From Sinorhizobium fredii USDA 257 (lineage in GTDB: Bacteria; Pseudomonadota; Alphaproteobacteria; Rhizobiales; Rhizobiaceae), in the NCBI RefSeq assembly GCF_000265205.3, contig NC_018000.1, positions 4,030,001-4,094,000 on the forward strand: 64,000 nucleotides of DNA, in the 5' to 3' direction. Under the pieces are notes generated by a model. That model was not told the DNA's origin. It searched no databases and saw only the letters and a program-made list of their open reading frames with translations. Position numbers and translations under genes: made by a program. Below are positions 53,975 to 62,447 of the stretch, one piece after another. The stretch's first letter is position 1. Each line of letters begins with the position of its first letter.

Positions 53975-54300
53975 TCCTGAAGCTTGTCGATGGACTCGAT
54001 GCGCGCGGACGGGAGCGTATTCTCGGCGGCCGGCCGGCGATCATATCGACCAGCATGCGGACGGCCAGAGCGCCCATATCGCGATAAGGCAAGGCCATCG
54101 TCGTGAGAGACGGGTGAATACCCGTCGAGACGACCTGGAAATCGTCGAAACCGACGATTGGACGTCCTCCGGCACCCGCAATCGCAGGTCCGCGGCCGCG
54201 CCGTAGACTTGCAGCGCGGTCTCGTCATTTCCGCAGACGATTGCCGTCGGCCAGTCGGGGCAGGAACGTTACCCCTTCCTCCGCGGACGCCACGCCGTCG
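53975..54300 (-). pseudogene. LacI-type regulator C-terminal remnant
   Basis: On the minus strand, one frame gives GNDETALQVYGAAADLRLRV then PEDV; a frame change near 54160 leads to IVGFDDFQVVSTGIHPSL and LPYRDMGALAVRMLVD, the classic C-terminal half of a LacI-family repressor. The N-terminal DNA-binding domain is absent. It is the second LacI remnant in the island (see 38190). Confidence 0.7.
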
Positions 54301-54748
54301 CCATCCCGGTCAAGCTTCCGGCGTTAGTCGGCTCGCCGAAACGAATCGGCGCTGCACCAGCCGCGCGCGCGGCGGCGCAATTCCTAAAGTGGCGTCCACC
54401 GTTTTCGGAAGCCACTGGCCGTCCTCCAACGCCTGCCGGTCTTTATAATTCGTCTGCGCCATCGGCGGCAGATCCATGACGGCAAGCAGGGTGTTCTTCA
54501 TTCGATTTCTCCGTGGCCGGAAGGAAGGTCGATGTGTTGGAGTCTTCGACCTGGGGGCGCCAAGATCGTTAGACGGTCGCGTTCTGCGTGCCTATGGCTA
54601 GTCTGGTTGGCTGCGGCCTCGTGACTGATCGGTCGAGGCTCGGGGCGACTGTGCTGCCGATCGCTCCTTAGAAAGCTACATCGTCAGGGGTCAGCTACGA
54701 ATATGCGACGGCCGCCACTTGCCATAGTGCCGCCATCGCCTTCGCTTG
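54301..54748. other. Degenerate stretch upstream of the LacI remnant
   Basis: A short minus-strand frame (54310-54501, MKNTLLAVMDLPPMAQTNYK onward) has no recognised family and is probably another gene start left by decay. The rest shows no feature. No promoter box is evident. Confidence 0.35.
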
Positions 54749-55912
54749 TCACACAAGGCGAGATAGAAAAAATCGGCGAAGATTGACAAAGAAACTCATC
54801 GCGGTCCATGCGAGACCGAGGCACCAGCCGATTGCGAATACGATCGCGGCGGCGATCTCGAATATCAGGTCTCCGAGCCAGATCGCCCCTTTACCAAACA
54901 GCCGTATAATACCGGCTGTCCGATCTCCCATCCCTTTAGCGAGAGACCTGAAACGCCCGAGTTCGGCAGGACTGTCGGCCCGTTCGATGACCTTGAATAC
55001 CGAACGGATGCCGGCATCGCTTCGGATGCTGCTGATGCTCGAGGCCGCGATCCGAAGCTCGTCGATGGCGGCCGGCCTTAGCACGCCGTCGAATTGCCTG
55101 CGGAGGGCAGAGGCGTCGATCGGCCACGCATTCTTCACGGCGCCGTCGAACTTCGAGAAGTCGAGCTTCCTAACGTCGGCAAATGTGAGATCCGATATGG
55201 CGCTCGTCAGGCGCGGCAGACCGGAGAAGGAGACCTTGGGAGGTGGCATCGAGGTCAGGCCCTTCTTCAGGATATTGACATCGATGGTTTCGTTGGCCGA
55301 TCGGACGAGCCGGGTTGCCAGCTTGCTGCTCAGCTTGCCCGCCTTGTGGGCGTTCTTCAGGACAGAGGCTCCGGCATCGAACGCTCCCGTGCCTGGGGCG
55401 AGCATTGCAATTCCAAACAAGGAAGCGCCGAGAGTGAAACGGTCGTAATCGATGCCGGAGAGAAGCTTGCTGCCCTCTGAATAGGTGTCGCGGATGTCGC
55501 CGAATACGAAATAGTCGGCTGCGACGGCGCCGAAGATGCTGGGTACCGAATTCACCTTCCCGTAGATGAAACCTTGGGCGAACCCAGTCGAATGCCTCCA
55601 CAACGCGTCAGCAGTAGGCTCTTCTGTGGAGGCAACGACCTCTGGCGGAATCTCATGCCCAAGCTCGTGTCCGATCCTCAACAGATCCTCGGCGTCGGCA
55701 AACTCGCGCGCCGCAACGGCTGCCCTAATCTCCTTCACGAGAGTTTCGGTCGAAAGGCGCTCCAGCCTGTACCGCGTGATGGCTTCGGGTTCGTGGTCAA
55801 ACACGAGAGGAAGAGCGCCTGCGAAGGGCGACGAGTAGAAAGCCGTCAGCGACCCCGCGAGAGTCGTAGCGGCCAGTGCCAGACGTGCAGCAGAACGGAT
55901 CTGCCCAAACAT
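54749..55912 (-). CDS. Membrane-associated protein of unknown function
   Basis: The 387-residue protein has an N-terminal hydrophobic segment (RLALAATTLAGSLTAFYSS), a central region with SVPSIFGAVAADYFVFGDIR and LAPGTGAFDAGASVLKNAHK, a long helical middle, and a C-terminal membrane pair (IWLGDLIFEIAAAIVFAIGW and LGLAWTAMSFFVNL). The central part faintly recalls the pre-toxin regions of polymorphic toxins (GDIxD, GxGxxDA), but no toxin domain or immunity gene is seen. I do not recognise a family. Codon use looks normal for the region. Confidence 0.6.
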   Translation of the reverse strand: MFGQIRSAARLALAATTLAGSLTAFYSSPFAGALPLVFDHEPEAITRYRLERLSTETLVKEIRAAVAAREFADAEDLLRIGHELGHEIPPEVVASTEEPTADALWRHSTGFAQGFIYGKVNSVPSIFGAVAADYFVFGDIRDTYSEGSKLLSGIDYDRFTLGASLFGIAMLAPGTGAFDAGASVLKNAHKAGKLSSKLATRLVRSANETIDVNILKKGLTSMPPPKVSFSGLPRLTSAISDLTFADVRKLDFSKFDGAVKNAWPIDASALRRQFDGVLRPAAIDELRIAASSISSIRSDAGIRSVFKVIERADSPAELGRFRSLAKGMGDRTAGIIRLFGKGAIWLGDLIFEIAAAIVFAIGWCLGLAWTAMSFFVNLRRFFLSRLV

Positions 55913-56137
55913 TTACGGAACCCTTATTCGACGCATGAGCTCGGGTCCACCCAGTTCCGACAATTTATCACTACGTCCCTCCGGTGGTAACTGAACGCCC
56001 TTCTGTCCGCAACTAGACTAGGTAGCACCTGCCCCCAATGCCCAATCCTAGCTCTGTCCTATGGAACTCTTGAAAAAGGCAGATAGCTAGATATTAAGGG
56101 GTTTGACCAGGTATTAAGGCGAGCCAGAGGAGTTTCG

Positions 56138-56791
56138 TTGGCCCGTTCGGAACGAGAAAGCGCGATCAGAAATCCCCTAACTTTCGTGCTCGGCGTGGAC
56201 TCAAGCCTCAGGGTTCTACGCGCGCTGGTGCAGCATGGAGGGATGCTTGCAGCTTCCGAGATCGTCCGGATGAGCCGACTGTCCCGTGAAAGCGTGCGGC
56301 TCGGACTTCGCTCGCTTGAGTCCATGGGGATTGTCGCCTGGTCAGGGTCGGCACATGCGAGGGTATACCGCTTTAATGACAGCCACTATCTCGCGCCGGT
56401 GTTGACGGCGCTTTTTGAAGCCGAGAAAGAACGGTTTTTGGCGGTCCTGGATACAGTACGCCAGAGTGCTGCCGACAAGCCCGTCTTCAGCCTTTTCATC
56501 TATGGCAGCGCGGCTCGCGGGGATGACGGGCCGGATAGCGACCTCGACATCGGCCTGGTCGCAAGGGCGGACGACCTCGCCGCAGTGGTGGCGGGCGTCC
56601 GGGAGGCATTGAGGGAGCCGTCAGAGAAGTTGGGCTTTCTGCCGAATGTTGTCGGACTCGACTTCAATGATGTCCGTCGTCTTGCTGGAGGCGAGGACCC
56701 GTGGTGGAAGAACGTCAAGCAGGATGCTGTCGTGCTTTGCGGTAGCCGCCCCGAAGACGCTATTTCACTTCGAGGGGAACTGCGTGGCTAG
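56138..56791 (+). CDS. HTH plus nucleotidyltransferase protein (second copy)
   Basis: The 217-residue protein has an N-terminal helix-turn-helix of the ArsR/MarR sort (GGMLAASEIVRMSRLSRESV, SMGIVAWSGSAHARVYRF) and a minimal nucleotidyltransferase with FIYGSAARGDDGPDSDLDIG, giving GS-x10-DxD, and a third acidic position in VVGLDFNDV. It is not close in sequence to the one at 49414, so it is a separate acquisition. No HEPN or toxin partner is adjacent. The start is a TTG at 56138 (GAGGAGTTTCG precedes); no ATG fits. Confidence 0.82.
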   Translation: MARSERESAIRNPLTFVLGVDSSLRVLRALVQHGGMLAASEIVRMSRLSRESVRLGLRSLESMGIVAWSGSAHARVYRFNDSHYLAPVLTALFEAEKERFLAVLDTVRQSAADKPVFSLFIYGSAARGDDGPDSDLDIGLVARADDLAAVVAGVREALREPSEKLGFLPNVVGLDFNDVRRLAGGEDPWWKNVKQDAVVLCGSRPEDAISLRGELRG

Positions 56792-57044
56792 GGCCGGATT
56801 AACCAGGGAAATGACGCGGCGCATGTCTCAGGAAGGCTCGTGATCGCCCACGGCTTCTTGAATAGCAGCCTCGTTGACGACCCAGGAGGCATCGGAAGCC
56901 AGTCCATGGTCGAAGTTGCTCAACTGCGATCACCTATGCCACTGCCCTGACGGCAAAGTTGCGCGGCGAGGTCAATCAAGACTGCGGTCGTCGAGCTGTT
57001 GCGAGCAGCTTTGGGAAAAGGTCTTCCTCGAAACACAATGGTGT

Positions 57045-58169
57045 TCATAGAGCCAGCTTGAGCTGCGAAACCGGCGGATCGATCGCGGCATCTAACGAAG
57101 ACAAGGTGACGCCGAGGAGGCGGATGCTGCGCCTGAATGGATACACCATAGAAAGCAGCGCCCTCGCGATCTCAGCAATCTCAGCCGGTCCGGTTACAGG
57201 GACGGGGAGGGTTCTGCTTCGCGTCGCCTGGGTAAAATCCGAGTACTTGATCTTCACGGTAACTGTCCGGGCGCTGATCGCGTTCGCCTCGCAGTAGCGC
57301 CAGACCTTCTCGACGAGGGGGACGAGTTCCTTGGAGGCAGGCTCGAACTCGAGGAGGTCTTCAGCAAAAGTGTCCTCGGCACCAACTGACTTGCGCACGC
57401 GGTCTGGCTTGACCTCTCGCTGGTCGATGCCGCGGGCAATCCCATAGAAATAGGCGCCGGATTTTCCAAAGTGCTCCTGTAGGAAAACGAGCGACCTTGT
57501 CTTGAGGTCCAGGCCCGTTTCGATGCCGAGCCGTTTCATTCGCTCAGCCGTCGCCGGACCTACACCGTGGAACTTTTTCACTGGCAACGCCTCGACGAAG
57601 GCGGGGCCGTTCCTGGGTGTAATTACGAAAAGACCATCGGGCTTGCGCTGGTCGCTCGCCATCTTCGCCAAGAACTTGTTGTAGCTCACTCCGGCCGAGG
57701 CGGTGAGACCCGTCGTTGCCTTGATCTTTGCCCGGATCTCCTCGGCGATGTCGGTTGCGATCTCCATGCCCTTCAGGTTTTCGGTGACGTCGAGATAGGC
57801 CTCGTCGAGAGACAGAGGCTCGATGAGCGGCGTGTACTCAGCAAAAATCTGCCGGATTTGCTCGGATACGGCACGGTACACGTCGAAACGCGGAATGACG
57901 AAGATGAGGTCAGGGCACTTGCGCTTGGCCGTGACAGAAGGCATCGCGGAATGCACTCCGAACTTCCGCGCCTCGTAGCTTGCCGCGGCGACGACGCCCC
58001 GTGCGGCAGAGCCGCCGACTGCGACTGGCTTGCCGCGCAGTTCCGGATTGTCACGCTGTTCCACAGATGCGTAAAAGGCGTCCATGTCGATATGGATGAT
58101 CTTGCGCTGTCGCGCCGGGTCAGATGTCCGTGAATTTTCGCTGCTACGGGATGTCATTTCACCGACCAT
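57045..58169 (-). CDS. dinB: DNA polymerase IV (Y-family)
   Basis: DinB is an error-prone polymerase for lesion bypass. The 374-residue protein has the Y-family palm motifs IHIDMDAFYASVEQRD and SLDEAYLDVTENL, the helix-hairpin-helix thumb (FHGVGPATAERMKRLGIETG) and a little-finger domain. The C-terminal clamp-binding motif is not obvious. The first conserved residues start near residue 24, so the N-terminal extension is variable; ATG at 58169 or 58157 are options. It clusters with a SRAP gene and a thermonuclease, a common plasmid DNA-damage set. Confidence 0.93.
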   Translation of the reverse strand: MVGEMTSRSSENSRTSDPARQRKIIHIDMDAFYASVEQRDNPELRGKPVAVGGSAARGVVAAASYEARKFGVHSAMPSVTAKRKCPDLIFVIPRFDVYRAVSEQIRQIFAEYTPLIEPLSLDEAYLDVTENLKGMEIATDIAEEIRAKIKATTGLTASAGVSYNKFLAKMASDQRKPDGLFVITPRNGPAFVEALPVKKFHGVGPATAERMKRLGIETGLDLKTRSLVFLQEHFGKSGAYFYGIARGIDQREVKPDRVRKSVGAEDTFAEDLLEFEPASKELVPLVEKVWRYCEANAISARTVTVKIKYSDFTQATRSRTLPVPVTGPAEIAEIARALLSMVYPFRRSIRLLGVTLSSLDAAIDPPVSQLKLAL

Positions 58170-58236
58170 CAGATCAGATTGTCAGAGCACCTTGGTTCCT
58201 CGCGCGCCGAGCGGAAACTTCGACAGCAGACGTCCT

Positions 58237-58728
58237 TCAGCACGAACCCTCTCGGCCTGCATGCTCGGCGCGAGCTTCGCAAGGCAACTGGAACTTGCCG
58301 CGCCAGATAGCGGTACCCTTTGATCGCGCGGCTCGCTGAACGTCGGCATAGTCACCGCCGCTGTACTTTCCCCAATCGATCGCGTTTCCGCTTTCCACGA
58401 GCCACCGATTGACCTCTCGTCCGTCGGCGCGGAAGCACGTTGCAACGAAGCGCTCGTATCGATCGCGATCGAGGAAGTCGCAGCGGGTCGGCCGGGACGC
58501 TGCGATAAACCGGTCGAGCGCGAAGGCAGCCTCCTTGCCGCACCGGTAGTTGCCGCCGTCGCCGTCCTCGCAAGTCTGCCAGCTTTCCGGAGCGTCGACG
58601 CCGTGCAGGCGAATGCGCTCGCCGCTGATCTTGATGGTATCGCCGTCGATCACGGATGCTCGGCCGGTGAGGGTCTCCGCAGGAATGGCGATGTCGGCCG
58701 GCAGCAGAAGTGCTGCCGCTAGGTGCAG
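58237..58728 (-). CDS. Secreted thermonuclease (staphylococcal nuclease-like), unusual start
   Basis: The protein has the SNase fold: VIDGDTIKISGERIRLHGVD, APES, CDFLDRDRYERFVATCF and GNAIDWGKYSGGDY, with catalytic Asp/Arg/Glu positions. The conserved frame extends upstream of the GTG at 58653 through LAAALLLPADIAIPAETLTG, a typical export signal, to the stop of the preceding SRAP gene. The only start near the signal is a CTG at 58728 with GAGGGG five bases upstream. Starting at 58653 would remove the signal. It is downstream of, and coupled to, the SRAP gene. Confidence 0.78.
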   Translation of the reverse strand: MHLAAALLLPADIAIPAETLTGRASVIDGDTIKISGERIRLHGVDAPESWQTCEDGDGGNYRCGKEAAFALDRFIAASRPTRCDFLDRDRYERFVATCFRADGREVNRWLVESGNAIDWGKYSGGDYADVQRAARSKGTAIWRGKFQLPCEARAEHAGREGSC

Positions 58729-58737
58729 TTGATCCCC

Positions 58738-59400
58738 TCAAAGCAACAAAGCCTCCTGTGTGGTCTCGACTGGCAGCAGTGTCATCCGCTCGGCCGAAAA
58801 CGGCCGCTGCAGCGCCTTGGCATCCTTCCACTCGGCGGTCAGCCACAGTTCGATCTCGGCTGGGTCGGTCAGGATGACCGGCATCGCCTTAGGATGGATC
58901 GGCTTCACTAGCGCGTTCGCTTCGCAGGTGAGGAAGGCGAACAGCTCGTGCTCGCCGGTGCGCGGGGTCCTTATCGAGCCGCGCGCGCCCTTCCATGGCG
59001 TCCAGATGCCGGCGAAGAAGGCAAGCGGCTGCTGGTCATCGATGGCGAACCAGCGGGCCGTCTTCTTTGGCCTGGTGTCCTCGTATTCGCAGAAGGCTGT
59101 CCACGGCACGAGGCAGCGGTTGTTGACGCCGGTCCAGCCGCGCCAGTGCGGAGAATCGAGGTTGCGGATATTGGTGACGCCATAGTCCGGCCTGCCATTG
59201 GTGACCGTCGGCGGGGAGGGCATTCCCCAGGTGAGATTGACCAGTTCGCGTTCGCCGTCGGCGCTGTTGCGGACGACCGGCCCTAGCTTGTCCGGAAACA
59301 CCTCGGTCGTCGGATTGGCACGGTTGGTCATGTCCCGATGCGGCCGCGCCGCGTGCCATAGCTCGTCAAATTGAACTTCGATGCGGTACCGATTGCACAT
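58738..59400 (-). CDS. SRAP-domain protein (HMCES/YedK family)
   Basis: SRAP proteins form a covalent bond with abasic sites in single-stranded DNA through Cys2. The 220-residue product starts MCNRYR, giving the needed Cys2, and has NPTTEVFPDKLGPVV, WGMPSPPT, NIRNLDSPHWRGW, NRCLVPWTAFCEYED and the active-site His in HPKAMPVIL. Glu of the FCEYE segment is present. The ATG at 59400 is fixed by the Cys2 requirement. The zinc-ribbon gene upstream overlaps its start by 35 bases. Confidence 0.93.
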   Translation of the reverse strand: MCNRYRIEVQFDELWHAARPHRDMTNRANPTTEVFPDKLGPVVRNSADGERELVNLTWGMPSPPTVTNGRPDYGVTNIRNLDSPHWRGWTGVNNRCLVPWTAFCEYEDTRPKKTARWFAIDDQQPLAFFAGIWTPWKGARGSIRTPRTGEHELFAFLTCEANALVKPIHPKAMPVILTDPAEIELWLTAEWKDAKALQRPFSAERMTLLPVETTQEALLL

Positions 59401-59689
59401 CCACCCACTCCGAGTCGCGGTCGATCCTGCCGAGCCGCCAGCCATTGTTGCCCTTGTTTCCGCAGCGCCCACAACGGAGCATCTGCCGCAGCTCGTCAAG
59501 AGTTCGCTCGCTGCCGAACCGGCGGGCGATCTCCCATCGGTTCATCCAGTTCTTGTAGTCGCACGCGGCGCAGCGCGCGCCGAGGATCTGTTCTTCCTGG
59601 AGATCGGCAAGACGCAGATGGCCTATGCCGCTTACCGGGTCGAACGCATGTATTTCAGGAACAAGGTCAATGCTGCGGCTGTGCCTCAT
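59366..59689 (-). CDS. Small double-CxxC (zinc-ribbon-like) protein
   Basis: The 107-residue protein starts MRHSRSIDLVPEIHAFDPVS and has two CxxC knuckles, GARCAACDYKNW and LRCGRCGNKG, ending DSEWVDVQS. The pair suggests a zinc ribbon that may bind nucleic acid. I do not recognise a family with known function. It overlaps the SRAP start, and the gene at 59667 overlaps its own start, so the four genes 59852-58237 read as one unit. Confidence 0.6.
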   Translation of the reverse strand: MRHSRSIDLVPEIHAFDPVSGIGHLRLADLQEEQILGARCAACDYKNWMNRWEIARRFGSERTLDELRQMLRCGRCGNKGNNGWRLGRIDRDSEWVDVQSVPHRSSI

Positions 59690-59852
59690 GGCGCGACTTC
59701 CATTCCGGCCTATGTACGAAACAGAACCATTTCGGCTCGGTCCTGCCGCGCGCAAAGCCAAAGCTGCCCCATTCCTTGCAGCCGGAGTGCTCGCAGTAGT
59801 GAACATATGGACCAGCCTCGTAATGCGGCGTCGCCCCTTGTTCGTCGTTCAC
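59667..59852 (-). CDS. Small Cys-rich conserved protein
   Basis: The 61-residue protein has HYCEHSGCKEWGSFGF and WFCFVHRPEW, a Cys4/His-type pattern that recurs in small rhizobial proteins I recall as uncharacterised. The spacing (Cx4C...Cx2H) could bind a metal. It overlaps the next gene by 23 bases in another frame. No clear promoter is visible; a repeat at 60103-60142 lies about 250 bases upstream. Confidence 0.55.
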   Translation of the reverse strand: MNDEQGATPHYEAGPYVHYCEHSGCKEWGSFGFARGRTEPKWFCFVHRPEWKSRHEAQPQH

Positions 59853-60237
59853 CAGACGATCTCCTCTGGTTGCTCCCCAATTCTCGAGGTTTCGAGCAGC
59901 AGTTGGTTGTTCTTGTTTTGTTCTTACGCTATCTCATCGCCATGGTCGAGACAATTGGCGAAGCTTCAGGGTCAAGAAGGGTGACCGTCGTATTCATGTC
60001 GCCGTCAACCGGTGACAGGAGGCCGGGGCGGCATAGTGCGGGCTGAGCGCAGATCCGGGACGACGCTTCGCAACTCGGATTAGTCAGAACAATGATCGGT
60101 TCGATATTAGATCACTTGATCGGATATCGGATCATTTGATCTGGTCTGTCTGGAGAAAGACGCCGCGAGATTGGAAACGCGGAATACAATGCTCGCGTAA
60201 CCCCTCCCCATACGGCGCATCACTGATGGTCACCGGT
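59853..60237. other. Intergenic region with a tandem repeat
   Basis: The 385 bases lie between the 3' end of the RecQ-like gene and the start of the SRAP operon, both on the minus strand. Apart from the repeat at 60103-60142, no feature is recognised. Confidence 0.5.
60103..60142. repeat. Two tandem copies of a 20-base unit
   Basis: GATATTAGATCACTTGATCG (60103-60122) is followed directly by GATATCGGATCATTTGATCT (60123-60142); 16 of 20 bases are identical. Each unit contains the near-palindromic GATCA-N-TTGATC. The arrangement resembles adjacent binding sites for a DNA-binding protein. Confidence 0.6.
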
Positions 60238-61902
60238 TCACCCGTTAGCGACGACCGATGTCACGTGGTCCGGTAAGGACTCGAAACGGGGATCTAGACC
60301 TGCACACCGGTCGCAGCAGTATCTGAAGCGCTGCTGCTTGACCTCATTGCTGAAAACCCAGTTTAAGATCGCCCGTCCAGGTCCTTGGCGCGCAAGTACT
60401 TTCGGCCCCTCGAAATACTCGACGAGTCCCTTACGGAAGCAGTTCTTCGAGCCAAGCAGGGCGGTGAGGTCGTCTATCTGAGAGAACCGCTGCAGCAGCA
60501 TCGCCCGCGCAGTGATCTCATCCAGGCCCGAACCGCTTGCGGTCTTTTCGGCCATAAACCGAAGGAGTCCAACATCGCGGCCGGCGCGGCGTCCGGTTTC
60601 GATGAACGTAACGGCGACAGACTGCCTGCCGTCGCGACCAGCTCGGCCGAATTCCTGTAAATAGTCCTCTACCGAAGCGGGCTGCTGCCAATGGATCACC
60701 AGACGAACGTCTGGAACATCCAATCCCATGCCGAAGGCGTTCGTGCAGATGATGTGGTTGACGACCGGACGGCTCTCTCCTTGAAACCGCTTGAGCAGTT
60801 CCTGTCGCTCCCACTCGGTTCCGAGTTTCGAATGATAGAAGGGAATCTCGAGGCCATTGTTTCGGAGGTCGTTCTGCAGTTCCTGCCCAACGCGTGCCGT
60901 CGGTACGAAGATCATCGCCTTGCGGTCCGCGAACATAAAGAGCCGCAGCAGCTTGGCGATCTCCAGGTGACGAGCTCCCGGCGGCGCGCTCCATCTGATC
61001 AGCGCAATGTTGGGACGGTCGACGCCGCGGACGAACACTGTCGCGTCCTCTATGCCGAGGGACGAAAGGATTCGCTTCTGCATAGCCTGTCCCGCAGTGG
61101 CGGTGAAGGCAAGTACCGGTGGCGAACCAAGGCTGGTGCGGACCTCTTTCAGCCGCCCATATTCGGGCCGGAAGTCACGGCCCCATTGATCGACGCAGTG
61201 GGCTTCGTCGACGACAAGGTATTCGGGGCGGCTGCGCAAGAGTGCGTCGCGTTCTCGCTGTCGTTTGACGAAGAAGCGCTCGGGAGCAACGTAGAGGAAC
61301 TTCACCGCGTTCCTGCCAATCAAGGAATAGCGGATCTCCTTTTCCTCAGAACCGAGTGCGCTGTTGATAAAGGTAGCCGGTATCTTCTTTCGCAGGAGCC
61401 CGGAGACCTGGTCGCTCATAAGGGTCTTTAGAGGACTGACGATAATTGTAATCCCACGGCGAAGCAGGGCAGGGAGCTGGAAGCAAAGCGACTTCCCTGA
61501 TCCTGTGGGACTGACGACCAGGATCGATTTCCCCGATAGCGCCGCAAGCACTATCGGGAGCTGCCCTCCGCGAAAATGGAACGTGCCGAACAACCGAAGG
61601 ACAGGGCCGAAGTTTATCTCGGCCTCGAGTGCGCGTGCTTCGCTGTCCAGCCAGCGGGCTAGACGCATCGCCCATCGTTCGATCACCCGGCGTGCCAGGC
61701 CCCCGGCGAGGTTCGGGTGATGCGCCGCGTGGCAGCCATCGCAGAGGGTAACAAGGTTCGAGAGTTCGTCGGAGCCTCCCATCGATCTCGGAAGAAGATG
61801 ATGGATGTCGGAGTCGCGCGAACTCAGCTTCGTTGAGCACGAAACGCACTGGTAGCCGTCTCTCTCAAGAACCAAACGGCGCGTCTCTTCCCACTTACCC
61901 AC
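60238..61902 (-). CDS. HNH nuclease fused to a RecQ-type helicase
   Basis: Residues 1-65 are an HNH endonuclease domain: CVSC, then DSDIHHLLPRSMGGSDELSN and LVTLCDGCHAAHH (two zinc-knuckle pairs flanking the His-Asn-His core). Residues about 95-450 are a RecQ helicase: VSPTGSGKSLCFQLP (Walker A), VDEAHCVDQWGRDFRPEY (DEAH and aromatic loop), FTATA, and LQEFGRAGRDGRQ (motif VI). A RecQ zinc-binding region with CFRKGLVEYFE and CCDRC follows; the winged helix and HRDC domains are shortened or absent. The fusion suggests unwinding and cutting of foreign DNA. It is transcribed alone. Confidence 0.85.
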   Translation of the reverse strand: MGKWEETRRLVLERDGYQCVSCSTKLSSRDSDIHHLLPRSMGGSDELSNLVTLCDGCHAAHHPNLAGGLARRVIERWAMRLARWLDSEARALEAEINFGPVLRLFGTFHFRGGQLPIVLAALSGKSILVVSPTGSGKSLCFQLPALLRRGITIIVSPLKTLMSDQVSGLLRKKIPATFINSALGSEEKEIRYSLIGRNAVKFLYVAPERFFVKRQRERDALLRSRPEYLVVDEAHCVDQWGRDFRPEYGRLKEVRTSLGSPPVLAFTATAGQAMQKRILSSLGIEDATVFVRGVDRPNIALIRWSAPPGARHLEIAKLLRLFMFADRKAMIFVPTARVGQELQNDLRNNGLEIPFYHSKLGTEWERQELLKRFQGESRPVVNHIICTNAFGMGLDVPDVRLVIHWQQPASVEDYLQEFGRAGRDGRQSVAVTFIETGRRAGRDVGLLRFMAEKTASGSGLDEITARAMLLQRFSQIDDLTALLGSKNCFRKGLVEYFEGPKVLARQGPGRAILNWVFSNEVKQQRFRYCCDRCAGLDPRFESLPDHVTSVVANG

Positions 61903-62447
61903 CAGGCCGAACTCGTCACGCGGTTACCATTGCTGCCGCGAAGATGCCTGAAACCCGCTGACAAAAGGTAACTGCGACCGGGATTTGCCGCCCAGGGGGT
62001 GAAGATGTTGCTCTGATAACCTTCCCAGCACCCCCTCTCGAAGGATTCATCGTCGTCCAGCACCAGCCGGACGTTGCCCGACGCCTGGATACTGCGCTCT
62101 CCCACGCGAGGGCGACCGTCCTCCTCGCGCGATCCGCCGCGGAAACTATCGAGGTCATGAAGCGCTATCAGGCCCATCTGGTAGTGATGGACACCCCCAT
62201 TACGCTGAACAGGTGCTCAACGAACAGGTGGCGTTCGCGGCCTTCCACAACCAGGAGAGCGCGAGCATCTGCAACAGCGAGAAACTGCCGGCACGCGGAC
62301 TGATTGCACTCGCACGGTGGGTGGACATCGCGCGGCCCGTAGCGGATGTCGTAGATGAGGCCGTGGCGTTCAGGGCAAGGACGAAGGCGTAGCGCTTCAC
62401 TTCCATTTCGCGGCCCACTCGCGGATTTCGGCTTTTGCTTTCTCGGG
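61903..62447. other. Gap with a possible receiver-domain remnant
   Basis: On the plus strand, 62035-62200 reads EGFIVVQHQPDVARRLDTAL, then LLARSAAETIEVMKRYQ and AHLVVMDTPITLN, which resembles a response-regulator receiver without start or ending. A following open frame to 62391 (EQVLNEQVAFAAFHNQESAS) is not recognised. The stretch looks like decayed coding DNA. Confidence 0.4.
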
